From a virus: a stretch of 30,320 nucleotides of DNA. This document shows, piece by piece, positions 21,885 to 28,693 of the stretch. The translations under genes were made by a program, and so were the position numbers. Position 1 is the first letter of the stretch, and each line of letters starts with the position of its first letter. The stretch lies in IMG/VR virus record IMGVR_UViG_3300024520_000351, positions 1 to 30,320 of that record. The stretch is one strand, 5' to 3'. The notes below the pieces were generated by a model, which had not been told where the DNA came from, searched no databases, and saw nothing but the letters and a program-made list of their open reading frames with translations.

Positions 21885-23491
21885 TGGGTCAGCGATTCAG
21901 AAAAAATGGTGATGTTATCAGTGTGGTTGCAACACCCGCGATCGGCGCCGTTAAAACAAATGATATTATCAGGTTCGGTCAGCTTCCAGGTATACCAGAG
22001 GCTGGCGGGTTCTTTTGTGTCGCGCAAATCGATGCCGAGATAGGTGAAGTTTTTGATGTAAAAGTACAAGGAATATTTGCAGTTGAAACAGGTGGTACGG
22101 TTTTCGCAGATGGCGATGCGGTTTTTTATGATTTAGTAACAAAGCAGGCCAGCGCAGACAGCGGTCTCGCGTTCATGGGGTACGCTACTGAAGAGGCGAC
22201 AGCAGCAGACACGGAGGTGGAAGTTGTATTTATGCCAGAGCAGCAAAGTATCGAGGGAACGTTTAACGGGCCGCTATTAACAAAATTCATACACACCGAA
22301 TCACAGTTACCTCCAGTCGATTCTGGTGACGGTTTTAGGCACTGGGATACTACTTTTCGTTATGTCATAGAAAATGATTTGAATATTGCTGAGCAGACAG
22401 TTATAGATGCCGGCGAAACACTGATAATTGACGGGCCTGGAGGGATTGAGGTACAGGTCATACACACCGGAAACGATGCGCTTATCAAGCTGGAGGTGGG
22501 TGCGTCTATTTTTGCATGTAGTATGGCTATGGGGCATTCAGGTGCATCCGCATCATCAAAGGTTTTTGATGGGGTTGATAATAATATTTTACAGCTCGAT
22601 AATATTATAGTTACTGCGTTTGGCGAAGATAGAATAGCTGTTTTAAACAATATTGATATATTTAAATTCGGCGGTACTTTGTCGGCTGTTGTTGGTACCG
22701 GCATACCGAGAGTAAATCCGGCCTTTGAGTTCACTGGTACAGTTGGCACGGTCTCTACGCAAAACGTTTTAAGTGGAACTGGGTTTTCTGCCACCCTTAA
22801 TGATCAATATGATTTCAGTGGGATAACACCAACAGCCGAATCGTCTGTAGAGTTTAATTCGTGGCAAATAATTATATCTGATGCGGCAAGTTCTGCTGTT
22901 GTGGTGGCAAACGAAAACACTATTGGTAGCGGTAGGTTTTCAGGGTGTTCTGTTGGCGCTGCAAATATCGGATCAGTTATAACAGGGCTAGGAGCATCTC
23001 CGGAAAAATCTTCAAACTGGCAGTTCTTTGGCAATGAAGGAATGCCAAACACAAAGGCAGCTGGGTCAATAGGTCTTGCAGGAAACCCGACACCAACAGC
23101 CATACTGTCGTCTGGCACATGGGAAAAAATAGCTGGAACATGGTTTTCTGGAAAAAACATGTCACAGTGGTCGCAACCAGCTAATGGTGTGCTGCAGCAC
23201 GACGAGCCAGTCAAAGGTGTTTATGCGCTGATACTTGATGGTTCACTGGCAAAGGTCGGCGGTGGGTCACCAGACAGTTATCTGGTTTCAGTGTTTGAAA
23301 ACGGATCCATAATTCAAGAGGGTGGCCAGGACATCGTGCGTAACTTTTTGAGCAGCGGTGGAGACCCTGTATCATTTACCCTTGTTATACCAGTTGATGC
23401 GCCACCTGTAGGTCAGTACGAAGCGCATCTAATGAATGAATTTAACACAAACGATGCGCTGGTCTCTGACGCAACGCTAACAGCAATATAG
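21884..23491 (+). CDS. Large virion protein with DUF2190-like N-domain, putative head fibre or decoration
   Basis: I chose the ATG at 21884 (535 aa) because CGGAG lies 8 bases upstream and it overlaps the spanin stop; a GTG at 21854 is less likely. Residues 1-120 resemble the cement family encoded at 8877: NGDVISVVATPAIGAVKTND, then a GGFFCVAQIDAEIGEVFDVK stretch, VQGIFAVETGG and FADGDAVFYDL. Residues about 120-535 are beta-rich with Ser, Gly and Thr, like a fibre or spike, ending in a compact domain (about 435-535). A capsid-binding module carrying a long projection suggests a head fibre or adsorption protein. A tail-associated spike is the alternative. No enzyme motif was seen. Confidence 0.65.
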   Translation: MGQRFRKNGDVISVVATPAIGAVKTNDIIRFGQLPGIPEAGGFFCVAQIDAEIGEVFDVKVQGIFAVETGGTVFADGDAVFYDLVTKQASADSGLAFMGYATEEATAADTEVEVVFMPEQQSIEGTFNGPLLTKFIHTESQLPPVDSGDGFRHWDTTFRYVIENDLNIAEQTVIDAGETLIIDGPGGIEVQVIHTGNDALIKLEVGASIFACSMAMGHSGASASSKVFDGVDNNILQLDNIIVTAFGEDRIAVLNNIDIFKFGGTLSAVVGTGIPRVNPAFEFTGTVGTVSTQNVLSGTGFSATLNDQYDFSGITPTAESSVEFNSWQIIISDAASSAVVVANENTIGSGRFSGCSVGAANIGSVITGLGASPEKSSNWQFFGNEGMPNTKAAGSIGLAGNPTPTAILSSGTWEKIAGTWFSGKNMSQWSQPANGVLQHDEPVKGVYALILDGSLAKVGGGSPDSYLVSVFENGSIIQEGGQDIVRNFLSSGGDPVSFTLVIPVDAPPVGQYEAHLMNEFNTNDALVSDATLTAI

Positions 23492-23498
23492 GTGCATT

Positions 23499-23750
23499 AT
23501 GGCTAAAGTTATTTTTCATAGACCAGCGTGTCCTGGTGGCGGTGGCTGTACCGACAGGTGTGCAACGTATGAAGATATTGCAGATAACATAACGATCACA
23601 ACACTCAGCACTGAGGTTGCAGATCCAATGCGTATCGATTACAAAATCCATGATCCCGATGACCCTGAAAACCCAGCAAAAGATCGCGTAGGTTTTCAGG
23701 AATTCCCTCAAGCAGAGGGATGGGATATGGTTATAGTGGCGGGGGTGTAA
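23499..23750 (+). CDS. Hypothetical protein with N-terminal Cys cluster, 83 aa
   Basis: Family not recognised. The N-terminus has three cysteines in a Gly-rich setting (PACPGGGGCTDRCATYED, residues 9-26) that could bind a metal or form disulfides. The rest is acidic and polar (DYKIHDPDDPENPAKDR). There is no signal or membrane segment. The gene starts 7 bases after the large virion protein and ends 1 base before the next gene, so it is probably co-expressed late and may be a minor virion component or an assembly factor for its neighbour. Confidence 0.65.
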   Translation: MAKVIFHRPACPGGGGCTDRCATYEDIADNITITTLSTEVADPMRIDYKIHDPDDPENPAKDRVGFQEFPQAEGWDMVIVAGV

Positions 23751-23751
23751 A

Positions 23752-24015
23752 GTGGCTTTATATTTGAAAAATGCTGTCAACAACGAAAAAGGATCCGGTG
23801 CAAGAATTCTATTATTAACCGGGACAGACGTTGTTGATATTATCGCAAAAAAGGAAGAGCTCGGTTTAAGCAGGCCCGTAGCAATGGGCATCAGGAACGT
23901 GCCGTTTATTGCGCTTAAGTCTAAAGAGATTGGGGTTTGTGTGAAAGACGGTATTAGTTATTTGAGCAAGGAACAGGAAGAAGCTCTGATGGATCTATAC
24001 GACCCACCAGAGTAA
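23752..24015 (+). CDS. Hypothetical protein, 87 aa
   Basis: Family not recognised. The start is GTG at 23752 directly after the upstream stop, so translation likely depends on coupling. The product looks like a small alpha/beta protein (ARILLLTGTDVVDIIAKKEE, then a GIRNVPFIALKSKEIGVCVK strand region and an acidic helix at the end). It is the last rightward gene of the structural block. It ends only 5 bases from the stop of the leftward gene at 24021, with no obvious terminator between them. Confidence 0.6.
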   Translation: MALYLKNAVNNEKGSGARILLLTGTDVVDIIAKKEELGLSRPVAMGIRNVPFIALKSKEIGVCVKDGISYLSKEQEEALMDLYDPPE

Positions 24016-24020
24016 CGTGA

Positions 24021-24224
24021 TTACAACCGAGCGAGATGGTATAACATATCCTCCTGTTTAACCTTTGCTTTCAGGGTAGCAGCTTCACCGCGCCGACCAA
24101 CAGGATCCTTCCTCCAACCTTTTGTCGGGTGATAAATCCAACCAGGAACGTCATCATTGCGCCGTGAATCATGCGGAGGCTTACACCCGCTCCTTTTTCT
24201 TGGTTTCTTTTTTTTACGACTCAT
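24021..24224 (-). CDS. Small basic hypothetical protein, 67 aa
   Basis: The product begins MSRKKKKPRKRSG and has a GWIYHPTKGWRKDP segment, which resembles repeat-like GW motifs but matches no family I can name. It is very basic and soluble, so RNA or DNA binding is possible. The ATG at 24224 overlaps the upstream stop by 11 bases; a longer frame open to 24380 lacks a good start and runs across the upstream gene, so the short form is preferred. It is the last gene of the minus-strand recombination operon. Confidence 0.55.
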   Translation of the reverse strand: MSRKKKKPRKRSGCKPPHDSRRNDDVPGWIYHPTKGWRKDPVGRRGEAATLKAKVKQEDMLYHLARL

Positions 24225-24486
24225 CAGTACCAACCTCGTGGTGTTTAACACAGGCACCCATGGCAGACTCGCGATCGCCGAATACATCGATGCACTCAGG
24301 AATATAATCCTCCCAGCGATAAAACCCTCGCTTGGGAGTACTTGGTGGCGCAGGTGGCCACGCGGTGTATTTTGGCACACCGTTTATTAATGCTTTGGAC
24401 ACACGGTAACCCGTGCAGGACTTAATAAAAGTCCCGCACCGACTACGGAGCCAACTCCACTCAGACTTCGAAGAGTCCGTCATCAT
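24214..24486 (-). CDS. Hypothetical early phage protein, 90 aa, overlapping recT
   Basis: Read leftward from tandem ATGs at 24486/24483 inside the end of recT, with an AGGGTG just upstream. The product carries TGYRVSKALINGVPKYTAWPP and a C-terminal half rich in charged residues (DVFGDRESAMGACVKHHEV). Similar short proteins of unknown function occur beside recombination genes in many phages. The overlap with recT (26 bases) indicates coupled expression. Function cannot be stated. Confidence 0.6.
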   Translation of the reverse strand: MMTDSSKSEWSWLRSRCGTFIKSCTGYRVSKALINGVPKYTAWPPAPPSTPKRGFYRWEDYIPECIDVFGDRESAMGACVKHHEVGTDES

Positions 24487-25285
24487 CACCCTGCTGGTTT
24501 TCTGGTTCGGCTGTTTCGGATTCAACCACAGTAGCATCAACGTCGATTATTTCAGCGTTTAAACTATCGACAGTTGCATCACCCGTTTGTGCCGGCGCAG
24601 CTTTTGGAGTGATATCACGGGTCGGTTGAACATCCCGCACCTCCTCCTCGGCATGCATCCCCATCAGAATATGAGGTGCGTAGAGCCTGCCGAAAAACGC
24701 TGCTGCCCGGTACCGGATCATGAGATCAGGCATCGTCTGCCACTTGGAATCGTTCTTATTGAACCACCCCTCCTTGATAGCCATCTCCATCGATACCCAT
24801 GGCCCGATTAGCTTTTCACCGGTCTCCAATTCGGTGGCCCATGCACGACAGCGAACATCATCTACGGGCTGCTTGTTTATTGTTTTGTTCCGGTTTCCCT
24901 TGGGCCCAGTCCACGCGGTGTACTCGACCTCTTTGGAACCAAGCTCCTCGAGTTCATACCGCAACGGTGAGAACGTACCGCAGCTATTCAGCGCAGCGAT
25001 AATAAACGTTGATGAAAACGATGGTCTACCCTGGATTACGTGCAGGTTTTGCATGACCGCCAGCGGAGAGGCACCGATACGATTTGCCATTTCCAGAGCG
25101 ATCATCGCATTACCCACATTATTACGATACGCCTCCGGCACAAGTGATGACTGTACCAGCGGTTTGACAAGACGCTGTGCCTCCTCGAACTTCGCCATAC
25201 TACTAAAGGCAGAATCGTTATTAGAGGGCAGCATCTGCGAAGGCAGCGAATCCACCTGCGTGGTTTCTGTTGTTTTGTCGTTCAT
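24461..25285 (-). CDS. recT: RecT-family single-strand annealing protein
   Basis: The 274-aa protein has the RecT core. Residues about 50-110 contain NVGNAMIALEMANRIGASPL, then VMQNLHVIQGRPSFSSTFII and a CGTFSPLRYELEELG stretch; the later PWVSMEMAIKEGWFNKNDSKW segment and DLMIRYRAAAFFGRLYAP are also typical. RecT proteins coat 3' single strands made by a partner exonuclease and anneal them to homologous DNA. The C-terminal 50 residues are acidic and ill-ordered. The partner exonuclease lies 2 bases upstream. This pair would repair and concatenate phage DNA and help it swap modules. Confidence 0.92.
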   Translation of the reverse strand: MNDKTTETTQVDSLPSQMLPSNNDSAFSSMAKFEEAQRLVKPLVQSSLVPEAYRNNVGNAMIALEMANRIGASPLAVMQNLHVIQGRPSFSSTFIIAALNSCGTFSPLRYELEELGSKEVEYTAWTGPKGNRNKTINKQPVDDVRCRAWATELETGEKLIGPWVSMEMAIKEGWFNKNDSKWQTMPDLMIRYRAAAFFGRLYAPHILMGMHAEEEVRDVQPTRDITPKAAPAQTGDATVDSLNAEIIDVDATVVESETAEPENQQGDDDGLFEV

Positions 25286-25287
25286 AA

Positions 25288-26562
25288 TTACTCCTGATCA
25301 ATAACGCCAGCTTTGATGGCCTGAGACCGCAGCCAGCTGGGAATGGTTAATTGTGAAATCCGAACCGAGTACCCAGGCCAGACATCGTTTTCAATGCAGT
25401 GTTTGTAGGTTTCAAAGTCAGCCTGATACTCAGCGCGACCAACATCGGTGAAATCCCCATCCATTACATATGGTGCGGCAAGGTAGGGTGCCGACTTCTC
25501 TAGAGCGAGAAAAACAAACGCCTTAAGGTCACGACCGGTCGCCAGCTTATAAACGTCGGAATACCATGCTTCAGCAACGTGATACCGGTACCGGGCTGAG
25601 TGTGGCGCAAAAACGTCTGGGTGCGCGTTCTCGCAGGTTTTAAGATCGACAATGATATCCTTGCTTGGGATCCACCAATCAGCACGACACTGAACAGGCA
25701 CACCGTCCATCTCAGCAACAAACGACACCTCAGGTTTACCATCGCCAGACAACAACACCTTCGCTGCTGGGTGGGCTTTTACAGCGTCACGCATCGCCTC
25801 GTACATATCCCAGTCAGAGCGGGATATAACCTTTGCCTCGCCAGCCTGGGCATAATATTTCTGCTTAACTAAATCAGAAATACGGGCATCAGGGCAAACA
25901 GATAGAAGGCGATCGATCAGGTCACCCTTTGAGCCTTTGGTGGAGAGCGGAGCAGGTCGGTCGCGTTCCTTGGCCGCATATTCAGGAAGGCAAGCATCAA
26001 GCATATCCAGCAGCTTCTCGCGATTACCTTTACTGGATAACGGTTTTTTTAACGTGTTGTTGAATTCAGAGATGATCGACTTACACTCCTTAGAGGAGAG
26101 CGTGTCATCCGCTGCCTGCCCGGTTATTTCGGAAACGATATCCTGCATATCACCGATTGATTTATTCAATGGGTATGGTTTCGCCAGCGATTCATTATAG
26201 CCATCAATAACGGTAGCCAGCTCCTCGTTCGAGGTCACCGGATCAAGGTCGTTGTTGTAATCAACGATCGCATTGGCAATGGCGTCGGTAGAGGATAAGC
26301 ACCCATCGAGCAACGCTGGGTCGATATCAGGAAAGTAATCCAGCTTGAACAGATGTGGTTCCAGCACCGCAGTATGAACAGCAGTACCAACCTCCAGAGC
26401 GCGTGAAGTGCTCACCTCGGGGTTTTCCCGCGAGTGCTTGAAGTGGGCAGGAGAGCGGTGGATTTTATCCAGCTTCGACTTCGTGATAATGCTGGAAGCA
26501 TGATACTCATCGTTCGGATACTCATCAGCATCATAGATGCCGGGTGGACGTATTTCTGTCAT
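25288..26562 (-). CDS. RecE-like 5'-3' exonuclease with repeat-bearing insertion
   Basis: The chosen start is the ATG at 26562 (424 aa), preceded by the CCGTATGGGGG element; an upstream frame to 26610 lacks support. Conserved PDDEXK nuclease parts are visible: RALEVGTAVHTAVLEP (about 54-69), VQCRADWW with Asp295, VDLKT with Asp306 and Lys308, and YHVAEAWYSDVYKLATG. It would degrade 5' strands of duplex ends to feed RecT. About 160 residues (about 75-235) between the GTAVH and later nuclease parts form an insertion that is not usual. It holds related segments with PLSSKGNREKLLDML and PLSTKGSKGDLIDRL, which look like SAP-type DNA-binding motifs. Confidence 0.88.
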   Translation of the reverse strand: MTEIRPPGIYDADEYPNDEYHASSIITKSKLDKIHRSPAHFKHSRENPEVSTSRALEVGTAVHTAVLEPHLFKLDYFPDIDPALLDGCLSSTDAIANAIVDYNNDLDPVTSNEELATVIDGYNESLAKPYPLNKSIGDMQDIVSEITGQAADDTLSSKECKSIISEFNNTLKKPLSSKGNREKLLDMLDACLPEYAAKERDRPAPLSTKGSKGDLIDRLLSVCPDARISDLVKQKYYAQAGEAKVISRSDWDMYEAMRDAVKAHPAAKVLLSGDGKPEVSFVAEMDGVPVQCRADWWIPSKDIIVDLKTCENAHPDVFAPHSARYRYHVAEAWYSDVYKLATGRDLKAFVFLALEKSAPYLAAPYVMDGDFTDVGRAEYQADFETYKHCIENDVWPGYSVRISQLTIPSWLRSQAIKAGVIDQE

Positions 26563-26577
26563 GTGACCCCCATACGG
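26563..26577 (-). promoter_or_regulatory. CCGTATGGGGG leader element before the exonuclease gene
   Basis: Read on the minus strand, CCGTATGGGGG (26577 down to 26567) ends 4 bases before the exonuclease ATG at 26562. It is identical to the element before the gene at 291, with the same spacing and the same four-codon frame ending in an ATGA overlap. No other gene start in the window was seen to share it. Confidence 0.45.
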
Positions 26578-26608
26578 GCAGTTGAAAAGAGACTGGAGAG
26601 TAACACAC

Positions 26609-26641
26609 AACTAGTGAATACACAAGCTAACTAGTGTATTT
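26609..26641. promoter_or_regulatory. Operator-like repeats in the divergent early control region
   Basis: AACTAGTG occurs twice in direct orientation (26609-26616 and 26629-26636), one two-turn step (20 bases) apart. AATACAC (26617-26623) and GTGTATT (26634-26640) form an inverted repeat between and over them. The region lies between the leftward exonuclease and the rightward HTH gene, where repressor/Cro operators are expected. TATTAT at 26653-26658 could be the rightward -10. The likely binder is the small HTH protein, but an off-window repressor is equally possible. Confidence 0.5.
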
Positions 26642-26694
26642 GCCCATCGGGATATTATGTGGCATACTCCCGAATCAACCAACCGGAGATAGGT

Positions 26695-26928
26695 ATGTCA
26701 AACAACGCAATACATGCGGCAGAACAGCAAATCAGCGAGCTGCAAGCCATGGCAAAAGAAGCGGGAGTGACCATAAAGGCCGCTTGTGCAGAGGCAAAAA
26801 TACCAGAATCCACACTGTGGAACTGGGTAAAGAAGCCACCAACAACCCTCGTCAAGTTCAACCAGATAAAAGAGGCAATCGTCATCGTTCAAGCCAGACA
26901 GGGAACAAAAACAGATGCAGCTTCGTGA
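26695..26928 (+). CDS. Small helix-turn-helix protein, Cro-like regulator candidate
   Basis: The 77-aa product starts at the ATG at 26695, 7 bases after CGGAG; an in-frame GTG at 26659 has no such signal. Residues about 22-45 (GVTIKAACAEAKIPESTLWNWVKK) fit a helix-turn-helix: the first helix includes AACAEAKI and the recognition helix includes PESTLWNWV. The size and position beside a divergent promoter with repeated motifs suggest a Cro-type repressor of the early genes. It overlaps the helicase gene by 14 bases. Confidence 0.75.
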   Translation: MSNNAIHAAEQQISELQAMAKEAGVTIKAACAEAKIPESTLWNWVKKPPTTLVKFNQIKEAIVIVQARQGTKTDAAS

Positions 26929-28387
26929 TTTTCAGCAGGAAGGTGCAGCAAACATAAGAGCAGCATACGCACAAAAAGTCAGATCGGTTCTATGGGTTTT
27001 ACCCACTGGTGGGGGCAAGACCTACACCTTCACCTACATCACAAAATCAGCAGCGAGCAAGGGAAACAACGTCGGGATAATTGTCCATCGGCAGGAGCTG
27101 CTCATGCAGGCCAGTATGAGCCTCGCCTCGATGGGGGTGGAGCACGGCATCATAGCACCCGCAAAGGTAGCCAAAGCCATCCAACTACGCCAGATGGAGG
27201 AGCTGGGGGTGAATATGATCGACCAATCCTCACGGGTGCAGGTCGCCAGCGTTCAAGCACTGTCAAGACCAACACGGCTGGGAAAATACGCGCACCTTTT
27301 CAAACTGCTCATCGTCGATGAAGCGCACCACTCAACAGCAGGGCAGTGGCGGAAAACCATCGAGGCATGCCACCACGCTCGTGTGCTGGGGGTGACGGCA
27401 ACACCAATACGGGCAGATGGGCAGGGGCTCGGTACCCACTGCGGTGGATTGTTTGACCAGATGATACTCGGGCCATCGATAAGGCGGTTGATCGATAACG
27501 GATACCTCTGCCAACCACTGGTTTATGCGCCACCAATGAAAGTGGATCTCAGCGGAATCCGCAAAGGGAAGGGAGACTACAACAAAAAACAGATGGCAGA
27601 TGAGATGGATAAACCAACCATCACCGGTGATGCCGTCGACCACTACAGCAGACTATGCCCAAACAAACCAGCTATCGCGTTTTGTGCCAGCATCGAGCAT
27701 GCAGAGCACGTAGCGCAGCAATTCAGGTCGAGAGGATACAAAGCAGCGTCTGTATCAGGCGACACGCCAGATGAGATCAGGCGAAACAATATAAACGGAT
27801 TAAGCAACGGATCCGTCGAAGTACTCACCAGCTGCGACATTGTCAGCGAGGGAACCGACATACCGGTGGTGGAAGCAGCGATACTCCTGCGGCCAACCAT
27901 GTCAACAGGGCTATACCTGCAGCAGGTAGGGAGATCGCTCAGGCCGGTACCGGGTAAAGAGAACGCGATCATCCTCGATCATGTCGGGAATTGCCTGGAG
28001 CACGGGCTACCGGATGAAGAAAGAGAGTGGACCCTGGACGGCAGGATTAAACGCTCTGGAGGCAACACAGACGGTGGATCACTAAGCGTCCGACAGTGCC
28101 CCAAGTGTTTTGCAGCGCACGTACCAAGCCCAATATGCCCGGTTTGCAAACACGTATACCCAATCCAAACCAGAGAGATCGAAGAGGTGGAGGGTGAGCT
28201 GCAGCAGGTAGATGCCCATGCGCTGGAGATGCAAAAGCGCCAAGCAAGGAGTCAGGTCGCGGTCACCAACACAAGAGAAGAGCTGGAAAAAATAGCTGAA
28301 GAGCGAGGGTACAAAAAAGGGTGGGTCGATAAAATGATCGCCGTCAAAGTTAAACAAGGTCGGATGACAGAGGAGGAGGCAGCGTGA
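26915..28387 (+). CDS. DEAH-box superfamily 2 helicase
   Basis: The 490-aa protein has the SF2 helicase motifs in order: N-terminal LRDFQQEGAANIR (Q-like), motif I LPTGGGKT (about 29-36), motif II VDEAHH (134-139), motif III GVTATPIRA, motif V around SEGTDIPVVEAAILLRPT and motif VI QQVGRSLRP. Near residues 395-425 is a CPKC...CPVC zinc-binding pair. It resembles phage and RecG/UvsW-like helicases involved in replication restart or branch migration. The first ATG at 26915 lies inside the HTH gene. It is the largest gene of the rightward early operon and probably works with RecE/RecT. Confidence 0.92.
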   Translation: MQLRDFQQEGAANIRAAYAQKVRSVLWVLPTGGGKTYTFTYITKSAASKGNNVGIIVHRQELLMQASMSLASMGVEHGIIAPAKVAKAIQLRQMEELGVNMIDQSSRVQVASVQALSRPTRLGKYAHLFKLLIVDEAHHSTAGQWRKTIEACHHARVLGVTATPIRADGQGLGTHCGGLFDQMILGPSIRRLIDNGYLCQPLVYAPPMKVDLSGIRKGKGDYNKKQMADEMDKPTITGDAVDHYSRLCPNKPAIAFCASIEHAEHVAQQFRSRGYKAASVSGDTPDEIRRNNINGLSNGSVEVLTSCDIVSEGTDIPVVEAAILLRPTMSTGLYLQQVGRSLRPVPGKENAIILDHVGNCLEHGLPDEEREWTLDGRIKRSGGNTDGGSLSVRQCPKCFAAHVPSPICPVCKHVYPIQTREIEEVEGELQQVDAHALEMQKRQARSQVAVTNTREELEKIAEERGYKKGWVDKMIAVKVKQGRMTEEEAA

Positions 28388-28671
28388 CGGATGATAAACC
28401 AACGATAATCAACGTTGGAACAATCGGTCATATCTCGCACGGAGTGCATCTCGGGATATTGAGATCCGCTGCCGCTGCCGCAATGGTGTCGCTTATAGAG
28501 CGCGAAGATCTGGTGAAAAGAAATGAAGAAATGGTGCTGGAAGTAAGGGATTACACCAGCGATGCAGATGGTTTGATTTTGGATGTTTTTGATCACGCAG
28601 ATTTAAACAAACCTGATGGCATAAAGAAGCGCCGCCATAAGCAGAAAGGGCGTAACCGTAGAGAATGGTAA
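28384..28671 (+). CDS. Small protein with EF-Tu-like but degenerate P-loop, 95 aa
   Basis: The start is GTG at 28384, overlapping the helicase stop (GTGA). Residues about 5-22 read KPTIINVGTIGHISHGVH, strikingly like the start of EF-Tu (NVGTIGHVDHGKT), but the P-loop Lys and Thr are replaced by Val and His, so GTP binding is not expected. A helix follows (LGILRSAAAAAMVSLIERED). The C-terminus (about 75-95) is very basic (KKRRHKQKGRNRREW). Function unknown. It might mimic or interfere with a translation GTPase or bind nucleic acid through its tail. Confidence 0.65.
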   Translation: MTDDKPTIINVGTIGHISHGVHLGILRSAAAAAMVSLIEREDLVKRNEEMVLEVRDYTSDADGLILDVFDHADLNKPDGIKKRRHKQKGRNRREW

Positions 28672-28693
28672 CCCATCCACAAGGCGAGAGACT

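Noticed and set aside
24016-24020. Bidirectional terminator between the convergent gene ends
   Set aside because: Only 5 bases separate the stops, and no stem with flanking T/A runs is visible there.
24720-25304. 194-aa plus-strand frame antisense to recT
   Set aside because: recT on the minus strand is clearly coding; this frame shows no known motif or start signal.
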